Below, in pieces: positions 6,580 to 12,715 of a DNA stretch of 12,715 bases. The notes beneath the pieces are model-generated. The model saw nothing but the letters and a program-made list of their open reading frames with translations. It was not told where the DNA came from and ran no database searches. The stretch is from JAADHY01 sp964428935 (GTDB taxonomy: Bacteria > Planctomycetota > Planctomycetia > Planctomycetales > Planctomycetaceae). Each line of letters opens with the position of its first letter. Position 1 is the stretch's first letter. A program made the translations under genes and the position numbers. The stretch spans positions 1-12,715 of the forward strand of contig CAYSAG010000140.1 of NCBI GenBank assembly GCA_964428935.1. The letters are read 5' to 3'.

Positions 6580-8187
6580 GTGGAGACGAACCGCACTGCC
6601 CAGCTCGGGCGTGTCGTCGGAAAAGGAATACGGTCGGTCGGACCCGCGTGGAAGCAGCCAGCAGCCAACGCTGGCGAAGAGCGCCAAAGCGGCCTGCGAG
6701 CTCACGCCGGCTGGGGCCGCAACCGTTGGCTCTCGACACTGGCTCTGGTCGCCTTCGTGCTGTTCAAAACGCCCCTGCCGGTTTCGTCCGCCGCAGCAGC
6801 TCCTCAGTCTCCGCCTCGCCGTCCAAACATTCTTTTCATCATGGCCGACGACCACACCAGCCAGGCCTGGGCTTGCTACGGCAGCCGGTTGGCTCCGTAC
6901 TGCCCCACGTCCAACATCGACCGCTTGGCACGGGAAGGCGTCTTGTTGCAGAGCTGCTTTTGCACCAACTCGATTTGCGTCCCCAGCCGAGCGGCCATTC
7001 TGACCGGACAGTACAGTCACGTGAACGGCGTCCGCACGCTGCGCGACGCCCTCGACCCGAAAGCCGACAACGTCGCCAAACGACTTCAGCAAGCCGGCTA
7101 CCAGACGGCTCTCATTGGCAAGTGGCACCTGAAAAAGCCGCCGTCCGGTTTCGACTACTGGAACATCATTAAAGGCCAGGGACGCTACCACGACCCGGTC
7201 ATGTTTGAAATGGACTTGAAGAAGCCGCACGTGGAGCGGGGTTACTCCACCGACGTCTTTACCGACAAGGCTTTGCAATGGCTCGACCGGCGAGACAAGA
7301 CGCGGCCCTTCTGTCTGATGTTGCACTTCAAAGCCACACACGAGCCGTGGCAGTTCGATTCGCGTTTCGCTTCGCTGCTGCGCGACGTCGAGCTGCCCGA
7401 GCCGGAAACGTTGCTCGGGCCGACCGGCCCAATCGGCTCACGCGTGCCTGGCTGGCCGCTCGAAATCCTCACCCAGCGAATGACTAAAGACAGCAAGCAC
7501 GGCGGCTACCGCCTCGTGCTCGACACCAACGACCCGGTCGCCATTCGAAAAGCCACGTACCAGAAGTTCGTCCGCGACTACCTGCGGTGTGTGGCCGGCA
7601 TTAACGAGAACCTGGGCCGAGTGCTCGACTACCTGGACCAGCACGGACTGACACAGGACACGTTGGTCATTTACACCAGCGACCAGGGCTACTTCTTGGG
7701 CGAGCACAACTATTTCGACAAGCGGTTCATGCTGGAGGAAAGCTTGCGAATGCCGTTCGTCGCTCGGTACCCACGCGAAATTCCCGCCGGCACGGTCAAC
7801 CGCGACATCATTCTCAACATTGACTTCGCTCCGACCTTTCTCGACTACGCTGGCGTGAAGCCGCCGCCATCCATGCAAGGCCGCAGCTTTCGCTCCAACC
7901 TGGCCGGCAAGACACCGCCCGACTGGCGAGACGCCATGTACTACCGGTACTTCGAAAACTCACGCCAACGACCCGCTCACTTCGGCATTCGAACACACCG
8001 ATTCAAACTGATTTACTACGACGGGCTGACGGGTGTGCCGGAAGAGCGTCGCTGGGAACTGTACGACTTGGAAAAAGACCCGCACGAGACGCGGAACCGC
8101 TACGACGACCCGGAGTACGCGCCGGTCATTGCCGACTTGAAGAAGCGGCTGTTCCGCTTGCAGGCCGAGCTGGGAGACCGGCCGTGA
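6580..8187 (+). CDS. Type I (formylglycine-dependent) sulfatase, exported
   Basis: This alkaline-phosphatase-superfamily arylsulfatase-type enzyme hydrolyses sulfate esters, probably on a carbohydrate. The GTG start at 6580 is preceded by AAAGGA (6565-6570), nine bases upstream, and gives 535 residues. The maturation motif CVPSR lies at 133-137, followed by AAILTG; Cys133 would become formylglycine and needs a maturase encoded elsewhere. Metal and active-site residues are in place: Asp90/Asp91 (MADD), Lys181 and His183 (GKWH), His254, and Asp368 with Gln369 (TSDQG), then GEHNYFDKR. The C-terminal subdomain has WELYDLEKDPHE (492-503). The export segment (about 50-74) follows a long 48-residue N-terminal stretch. 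A reading frame from 6295 through the gap is an artefact. The exact sulfatase subfamily and substrate cannot be read by eye; the neighbours suggest an arabinose-containing glycan. Confidence 0.94.
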   Translation: METNRTAQLGRVVGKGIRSVGPAWKQPAANAGEERQSGLRAHAGWGRNRWLSTLALVAFVLFKTPLPVSSAAAAPQSPPRRPNILFIMADDHTSQAWACYGSRLAPYCPTSNIDRLAREGVLLQSCFCTNSICVPSRAAILTGQYSHVNGVRTLRDALDPKADNVAKRLQQAGYQTALIGKWHLKKPPSGFDYWNIIKGQGRYHDPVMFEMDLKKPHVERGYSTDVFTDKALQWLDRRDKTRPFCLMLHFKATHEPWQFDSRFASLLRDVELPEPETLLGPTGPIGSRVPGWPLEILTQRMTKDSKHGGYRLVLDTNDPVAIRKATYQKFVRDYLRCVAGINENLGRVLDYLDQHGLTQDTLVIYTSDQGYFLGEHNYFDKRFMLEESLRMPFVARYPREIPAGTVNRDIILNIDFAPTFLDYAGVKPPPSMQGRSFRSNLAGKTPPDWRDAMYYRYFENSRQRPAHFGIRTHRFKLIYYDGLTGVPEERRWELYDLEKDPHETRNRYDDPEYAPVIADLKKRLFRLQAELGDRP

Positions 8188-8240
8188 GCGAGGTGGCAAC
8201 TGTTCGTTTTTCGTCCAACCAGCAGAAAGGTCAAGCAACC

Positions 8241-10739
8241 ATGTCCGGGCAAACGACCAACCCGCGCCGAGTGCTCTTGTCGCTGCTGCTGGTCAGCGGT
8301 TGCTTGTTCGGTGGCGTGCCGCTGCTGCAGGCTCACGCGGCCGAGCCCGTGCGGCTGCTTCCTCCCGACTCGGCTCAAGGCAACGCCTTCTACCACGGCA
8401 ACCGATCTCCTCTTCTGCCCAGCCCGTTGGTCAAGCTGCCGGTTGGAGCCATTGAGCCGCGCGGCTGGCTGCGAACGCAACTCCAGTTGCAGGCCGACGG
8501 CTTCCACGGCCACCTGACTGAAATCAGCCGCTTCCTGAAAAAGGAAAACAACGCGTGGCTGAGCCCCACCGGCGAAGGAGAACACGGCTGGGAAGAAGTG
8601 CCGTACTGGCTGAAGGGCTTCATTTCGTGCGCCTACTTGTTGAACAACGAACGAATGATTCGTGAGGCTCACGTCTGGGTCGAAGGCATTCTCAACTCCC
8701 AAAAGCCCGACGGCTGGTTCGGTCCGGACAAGGGACGCAAGGGCGTGGCGGCTCGCAACGTCGGCCGAGACGACCTGTGGCCCAACATGATTGCCCTGTT
8801 CGCCCTTCGGACGTACTACGAACACACGGGCGACCGGCGCGTGCTGGAGCTCATGACTCGCTACTTTCGCTGGGAATTGCGCGTGCCGGACGAGCGGTTC
8901 CTGCCACCGTTCTGGCAGCAACAGCGGGCCGCCGACAACTTGCAAAGCGTCTACTGGCTCTACAACCGCACGGGGCAGCCGTGGCTGCTGGACTTGGCCG
9001 AAAAGATTTACCGCAACATGGCCAACTGGACCGACGGCATTCCCAGCTGGCACAACGTCAACATTGCTCAGGCCTTCGACAGCCCGGCCGTCTACTACCA
9101 GCAGTCCAAGGACCGAAGGCACTTGGCAGCTGCCGAGCGGAACTGGAAGGAAGTTCGACGTCTGTTCGGCCAGGTGCCCGGCGGCATGTTTGGCGGCGAC
9201 GAAAACTGCCGCCCCGGCTACGGCGACCCTCGACAGGCCATCGAAAGCTGCGGCGTGGTCGAGGAAATGTTCTCCGACGAAACCATGCTTCGAATTTCCG
9301 GCGACTTGGTCTGGGCGGACCGGTGCGAGAACGTGGCGTTCAACACGTTTCCGGCTACCATGACCCCCGACCTGAAAGCCCTTCGCTACCTCACCGCTCC
9401 CAACCTCGTCGTCTCCGACAAGCGCAACCACGCGCCCGGCTTTCAGAACCGAGGCCCCATGCTGTGGTACAACCCACACATTCACCGCTGCTGCCAGCAC
9501 AACATTGGCCACGGCTGGCCGTACTTCACCGAGAGCCTGTGGGCCGCCACGCAAGACAACGGTTTGGCCGCCGTGCTCTACGCACCGTGCGCCGTGCGGG
9601 CCAAGGTGGGCGACGGGACGGAAGTCGAAATTGAGGAGGACACGCACTACCCGTTCGACGAAACGATTCGGCTGCGAGTCCGCACGCCGCGACCGGTCCG
9701 CTTCCCGCTCAAGCTTCGAGTGCCCGGCTGGTGCGAGAAGGCCAGCGTCCGGGTCAACGGCCGGCCGGTCCCGGGCTCCTGGCGTCCTCGCCGCTTTGTC
9801 GTGCTCGACCGCCAATGGCAAGACGGCGACCAGGTCGAGCTGCGGCTGCCCATGAGCGTCCGGCTGACCGTCTGGAAAGCGAACCAGAACAGTGTGTCGG
9901 TCCACTACGGCCCGCTCACGTTCTCGCTGAAAATCGGCGAGAAGTACGTGCGGTCGGGCGGAACGGACCGCTGGCCGGCCTGGGAGGTCTTTCCGACAAC
10001 GCCGTGGAACTACGGGCTGGTGCTGGACCAGCAGGAACCGACTCGCTCGTTCCGCGTCGTGCGTCGTCCCGTGCCGGACGGACAGCCGTTCGAAGCCGAA
10101 GCGGCTCCCATTCAGCTCGTGGCTTCCGCCAAACGAATTCCGCAGTGGAAGCTGGACGAGTTCGGTCTGGTTGGCAAGCTCGCCCCCAGTCCGGTTCGGA
10201 CCGACCAGCCGGTCGAAACCGTGACGCTGATTCCCATGGGTTGCGCGCGGCTGCGACTGTCCGCGTTTCCGGTCGTCGGGGAAGGCCCGGACGCTCGTCC
10301 CTGGCCGGAGCCGCCCCGGCGGGACGTTCGGGTCGAAGCGTCGCACTGCTTCGAACGCGACACGGTGCGAGCCGCTGTCGACAACCTCCTCCCACGCCGC
10401 TCCAACGACCACAGCATTCCCCGCATGACTTGGTGGCCGCACCGCGGGACGAGCGAATGGTTGGCGTTTTACTTTGAGAAGCCCAAGCGGGTCTCGAGCG
10501 TCGAGGTGTACTGGTTCGACGACACCGGCCGGGGTCAGTGCCGAGTGCCGGAACGGTGGCGAGTGGAATGGCTGGACGGCCAGGCCTGGCGACCGGTGAA
10601 GCCGCTCGGCCCGTACCCGACCGACCGCGACACCTTCAACCGCGTCCAGTTCGCCCCCGTCACCACCCGCGCCCTCCGCCTCGTCGTCCAACTCCAGCCC
10701 CACTTCTCCGCCGGCGTCCTGGAAGTCCGAATCCGCTGA
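8241..10739 (+). CDS. GH127-like (putative beta-L-arabinofuranosidase) enzyme with C-terminal discoidin-like domain
   Basis: This 832-residue exported protein starts at the ATG at 8241, 53 bases after the sulfatase stop, with GAAAGG ten bases upstream. A GTG at 8184 overlapping the sulfatase stop is less likely, because the signal peptide then starts late. VSGC at 18-21 fits a lipobox, although AHAAEP later offers a normal cleavage site. The catalytic part (about 60-560) carries the GH127 metal-site pattern: Glu335-x-Cys337 in IESCGVV and Cys417/Cys418 in HRCCQHN, with Glu321 as a possible acid/base. It differs clearly from the upstream GH127 (CCQHN instead of FCCPPN), so it is a distinct subgroup and not a recent duplicate. 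Residues about 695-832 resemble an F5/8-type (discoidin/CBM32-like) domain, with SIPRMTWWPHRGTSEWL and VSSVEVYWFDDTGRG. Substrate specificity is uncertain. Confidence 0.85.
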   Translation: MSGQTTNPRRVLLSLLLVSGCLFGGVPLLQAHAAEPVRLLPPDSAQGNAFYHGNRSPLLPSPLVKLPVGAIEPRGWLRTQLQLQADGFHGHLTEISRFLKKENNAWLSPTGEGEHGWEEVPYWLKGFISCAYLLNNERMIREAHVWVEGILNSQKPDGWFGPDKGRKGVAARNVGRDDLWPNMIALFALRTYYEHTGDRRVLELMTRYFRWELRVPDERFLPPFWQQQRAADNLQSVYWLYNRTGQPWLLDLAEKIYRNMANWTDGIPSWHNVNIAQAFDSPAVYYQQSKDRRHLAAAERNWKEVRRLFGQVPGGMFGGDENCRPGYGDPRQAIESCGVVEEMFSDETMLRISGDLVWADRCENVAFNTFPATMTPDLKALRYLTAPNLVVSDKRNHAPGFQNRGPMLWYNPHIHRCCQHNIGHGWPYFTESLWAATQDNGLAAVLYAPCAVRAKVGDGTEVEIEEDTHYPFDETIRLRVRTPRPVRFPLKLRVPGWCEKASVRVNGRPVPGSWRPRRFVVLDRQWQDGDQVELRLPMSVRLTVWKANQNSVSVHYGPLTFSLKIGEKYVRSGGTDRWPAWEVFPTTPWNYGLVLDQQEPTRSFRVVRRPVPDGQPFEAEAAPIQLVASAKRIPQWKLDEFGLVGKLAPSPVRTDQPVETVTLIPMGCARLRLSAFPVVGEGPDARPWPEPPRRDVRVEASHCFERDTVRAAVDNLLPRRSNDHSIPRMTWWPHRGTSEWLAFYFEKPKRVSSVEVYWFDDTGRGQCRVPERWRVEWLDGQAWRPVKPLGPYPTDRDTFNRVQFAPVTTRALRLVVQLQPHFSAGVLEVRIR

Positions 10740-10748
10740 GCCCGGGTT

Positions 10749-10769
10749 GTTCACAAGGCTCTTCTGAAC
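10749..10769 (+). terminator. Hairpin ending the enzyme cluster
   Basis: GTTCACAAG (10749-10757) pairs with CTTCTGAAC (10761-10769) across a three-base loop, eight of nine positions, ten bases after the stop codon. There is no T run. The position suits a transcript end for the cluster, and the near-palindrome could act in both directions. Confidence 0.45.
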
Positions 10770-10891
10770 GCAGGATTAGTTCGAGGGGCGGGATCTTTGG
10801 TAAACTGGCTGCGCGCACAGAGGACCGGCCGACGAAGCGCACAGCGTTTGCCACGTCAAGATGGGACCTGTCCGCGGTGGCCAGCCATGAC

Positions 10892-10903
10892 GTAACTGTT
10901 CAC
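10892..10903 (+). repeat. Candidate IS66-type terminal inverted repeat (one end)
   Basis: GTAACTGTTCAC begins with GTAA, the characteristic terminal bases of IS66-family elements. It overlaps the stop codon of the transposase remnant (10900-10902), as expected for the tnp-distal end. The matching end is absent from the window. Confidence 0.45.
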
Positions 10904-11251
10904 AGCGTCGGTGCGGGGAGGAGGAGTGGGGTTGTGGAGGTGAGTCGGTCGTGGAGGAAGCGGATGGGGAAGAGACGGCGTTGGAGCCGTGTCTGAGCGG
11001 CGCCGGCCTGGGGACGGCAATCCACGCTACTACGCGAGGCCCCACGGGAAGCTTCCTTGCTCCTCGATTCCCATTGCGTTTCGGCCCCGAGCCAAGCGTG
11101 GTGGCCTCCCCACCGTCCGATTCACCACGCTCGAACGAATCGCTCGTTCCGCCAAGCCGTTGGTCGCCGAAAGGCCCGGATGGAACAAGAACGCAAACAC
11201 GCACTCCACCTGCTCGAACAAGAATTGAGCCAACCGCTCGCTCACCGCGTA
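10900..11251 (-). pseudogene. IS66-family transposase C-terminal remnant, frameshifted
   Basis: On the minus strand, 11251-11111 encodes a stretch with QFLFEQVECVFAFLFHPGLS followed by ATNGLAERAIRSSVVNRTV. This resembles the end of the IS66 DDE domain (family pattern HPG-x-x-ATN-x-x-AE-x-AIRP-VVNRKVWGG); the Glu of AER would be the last catalytic acidic residue. The match then shifts frame at about 11110 and resumes as GGHHAWLGAETQ, consistent with loss of two bases from a GTGTGGGG-like sequence. That second frame stays open to a TGA at 10902-10900 and ends RFLHDRLTSTTPLLLPAPTL. Most of the transposase and the accessory IS66 genes are missing, so the element is dead. Its 5' edge abuts the glycosyltransferase stump directly. 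Similarity is judged from memory of the family; the middle of the tail is weakly conserved. Confidence 0.65.
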
Positions 11252-11402
11252 CCGCTTCCGCCGTCCCGTCCGAGCTCCCGCCGTCGACGACAACCGCTTC
11301 CACGCCGACGGCTCCTTCCAGCGACCGCAGCGTCTCCGGCAGACACTCCGCCTCGTTCAACGTGGGAATGACGACGGAAATCACGTCGAGGCTGCCAAGC
11401 AA
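11250..11402 (-). pseudogene. Truncated family 2 glycosyltransferase (N-terminal stump)
   Basis: Fifty-one codons read VISVVIPTLNEAECLPETL, then a short linker, then VEAVVVDGGSSDGTAEAV. This is the classic start of a GT2 (GT-A fold) glycosyltransferase, with the nucleotide-binding IPTLNE and VDGGSSDGT motifs. The remainder, including the DxD motif and acceptor region of a normal protein of 220 or more residues, is missing because the sequence passes straight into the IS66-type remnant. The frame stays open to 10776, but its translation past 11250 has no GT2 character. The start could be TTG at 11402 or GTG at 11384; neither has a clear ribosome binding site. It lies 112 bases downstream of the DUF11 gene on the same strand and was probably once co-transcribed with it. 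Confidence 0.7.
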
Positions 11403-11498
11403 GGACGGTGGGCTTTCCAGACACGCCGGCGGAGCGCAAGAGCCTCCCCGAGGTTCGGCCTCCTTTCGCGCAACGGCCGCCGAGAAGCAACTGGCAGC

Positions 11499-11516
11499 AG
11501 CCGTTCTGCCACGGCT
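11499..11516 (-). terminator. Small hairpin at the end of the DUF11 gene
   Basis: AGCCGT (11499-11504) and ACGGCT (11511-11516) form a perfect six-base stem with a six-base loop that overlaps the stop codon of the minus-strand gene. No T run follows, so a termination role is only a possibility. Confidence 0.25.
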
Positions 11517-12715
11517 ACTTGCCGAGCACGGCGACGGCCTCTTCGCGGACCAGGGGACGCGGCAGGTCGTCGCTGGCGACCTCCACTCGCACCAGCGCCG
11601 TCCCTTCTTGCTGCCCGGCCAGCGTCAGAACGAACTCGGCCGCGGAAGCACCCGGCAACGCCGTCAGCGGTGCGAACTCAATTGTCCCCTGCTCCCGCTG
11701 CTGGAACGCCACCGGACCTTTGGCCGCCGTCGCGACCAGTCCCTTCGACGGAGTCACCAGCAGCCGCACGTTTCGAGCCGGACTGGGGCCTCGGTTTCGC
11801 AGGCGAACCGTCAGCTTCACCGCTTGCCCCACCACCACCGGCGACTCCAGCCCCTCCACCTCGACGCCCAGCGCGCAGACCGAAACCGAAGAAGCGGCCG
11901 CCACGGTCTCCGCTTTCGACTGGGTCGGCTCGTGGACGACCTGGGCCCGCAACTGCAGGTCTCCTTCGGCGGCCGGAGTCACCTTCACCGACACGCTCTT
12001 TCGCCCGGCGGCCGGCAGCGACAGCGTCCACCGAACCACGCCGGCCGTTGGCTCCAGTTGCCCCTCGTCCGACGCCTCGACCAGCTTCGCTCCCGGCGGC
12101 ACCCAACACTGCAAGCTCACTCCCGACAACGGCTCGTCCAACGTGTTCTCGACGACGAACGTGAACGTCGCGGCCTGCCCCACGAACACGCGCGACGGCC
12201 CGGTGTCCGTGAGCTTCAGCACGTCGCCCAGCACCTGAACGCGCAGCTCCTTTTGCACCTCGACCCCGCCGTCTGCCGTCAGAATGGCTCGGTCGACCCC
12301 CGTTCCGGCTCGTTCCGCCGTCAGAACCAGGTCAATGGTTCGAGACTCGCCCGCCGGAAGCGTGCCGACGTCGTACTCCAGGTCGTTGCCGGCCGGGTGC
12401 TGGAGCTGCGGCGGGCTAATGTTCCTCAACACCACACCGGTTGCGTCGGCCGTGCCGTCGTTTCGGACGAAAAACCGCAAGGTGACCTTGTCCCCCGGCT
12501 TGACCTGCGACGGCCCCGACACCTCGAAGTGCAACCGCGGCTGAGTCACCCGCGTCTCGGCCGCCACTTCCGCCACAAAGCTGACGGTCGCCACGCTGCC
12601 AATTTCGCCCTCCGCCTTGGGCACAATTTTGACCGAAATTTTTCTTTCCTCGCCTGGTTTCAAGTCGCCCAGCTTCCACACCAGCCGGTTGCCGTCCAGG
12701 ACCGCCTGAGGAATG
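11515..12715 (-). CDS. DUF11/CARDB-type repeat protein, C-terminal part (5' partial)
   Basis: The minus-strand frame is open to the window edge (reading IPQAVLDGNRL before the first in-frame GTG), so this is the last 399 residues of a larger protein. It consists of tandem Ig-like beta-sandwich modules of about 100-115 residues: the tail of one (1-52), then about 60-161, 165-280 and 282-395. Each full module opens with an S/G-P-x-x-V-x-x-G-x-x-V/A pattern, such as GPSQVKPGDKVTL, GPSRVFVGQAATF and ESPVVVGQAVKL. Hydrophobic strands and an N-x-G or NRGPSPA turn follow, as in DUF11 (conserved repeat) domains of large planctomycete surface or secreted proteins. No enzyme motif, anchor or sorting signal is visible at the C-terminus (VAVLGK). 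The role is probably structural or adhesive at the cell surface; this is inferred. Every Ile codon I saw is ATT. Confidence 0.85.
   Translation of the reverse strand, partial: IPQAVLDGNRLVWKLGDLKPGEERKISVKIVPKAEGEIGSVATVSFVAEVAAETRVTQPRLHFEVSGPSQVKPGDKVTLRFFVRNDGTADATGVVLRNISPPQLQHPAGNDLEYDVGTLPAGESRTIDLVLTAERAGTGVDRAILTADGGVEVQKELRVQVLGDVLKLTDTGPSRVFVGQAATFTFVVENTLDEPLSGVSLQCWVPPGAKLVEASDEGQLEPTAGVVRWTLSLPAAGRKSVSVKVTPAAEGDLQLRAQVVHEPTQSKAETVAAASSVSVCALGVEVEGLESPVVVGQAVKLTVRLRNRGPSPARNVRLLVTPSKGLVATAAKGPVAFQQREQGTIEFAPLTALPGASAAEFVLTLAGQQEGTALVRVEVASDDLPRPLVREEAVAVLGK

Noticed and set aside
8100..10754. An 884-codon open frame on the minus strand opposite the second GH127-like gene
   Set aside because: It mirrors the sense gene codon for codon in GC-rich DNA with strong third-position bias. 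Its translation lacks recognisable motifs, while the sense frame has clear family motifs and a signal peptide.
10776..11249. Continuation of the glycosyltransferase frame as one 208-residue protein
   Set aside because: Past 11250 the GT2 character disappears and IS66-type similarity appears in other frames, so the open frame is accidental.
11408..12238. A 276-codon plus-strand frame opposite the DUF11 gene
   Set aside because: Ser/Thr/Arg/Pro-rich shadow with no motif; the minus strand shows clear repeated Ig-like modules.
1..12715. CRISPR array, tRNA, rRNA or riboswitch
   Set aside because: No regularly spaced repeats, no cloverleaf-like or rRNA-like segment, and no recognisable riboswitch core seen on either strand.

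Overview
The window looks like a draft-assembly contig from a GC-rich bacterium, most likely of the phylum Planctomycetota. This assignment is inferred from gene content: a periplasmic HtrA-type protease, a single-domain STAS protein, a secreted formylglycine-type sulfatase beside secreted glycoside hydrolases, and a large DUF11-type repeat protein. A run of exactly 100 N at 6370-6469 marks a scaffold gap. Two genes run off the ends: the protease at the left and the DUF11 protein at the right.

Left part (1-2937). A DegP/HtrA-like serine protease (+) is followed by a hairpin-rich spacer, a well-formed sigma-70-type promoter and an orphan STAS gene (+). Converging on it is a 59-residue acidic protein (-) that has its own promoter, ribosome binding site and a distant terminator candidate. 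A 635-base divergent spacer then leads to the carbohydrate locus.

Centre (2938-10739). Four consecutive plus-strand genes encode exported enzymes: a GH127 beta-L-arabinofuranosidase, a GH62 alpha-L-arabinofuranosidase, a type I sulfatase, and a second, divergent GH127-like enzyme with a C-terminal discoidin-like domain. Each start has a credible Shine-Dalgarno sequence. Spacers are 127, 251 (including the gap) and 53 bases, so co-transcription is plausible. The coherent reading is a small polysaccharide-utilisation locus that removes alpha- and beta-linked L-arabinofuranose, and sulfate esters, from a sulfated arabinose-containing glycan. No transporter or regulator is visible in the window.

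Right part (10740-12715). A hairpin closes the locus. On the minus strand, a 51-codon stump of a family 2 glycosyltransferase joins directly to a frameshifted C-terminal remnant of an IS66-type transposase, which ends in a GTAA-type terminal sequence. Beyond lies the 3' part of a DUF11-type repeat protein (-).

A genome-style signal also stands out. Isoleucine is mostly ATT despite high GC, and GATC is nearly absent from the large genes, while four GATC sites cluster around the STAS gene.
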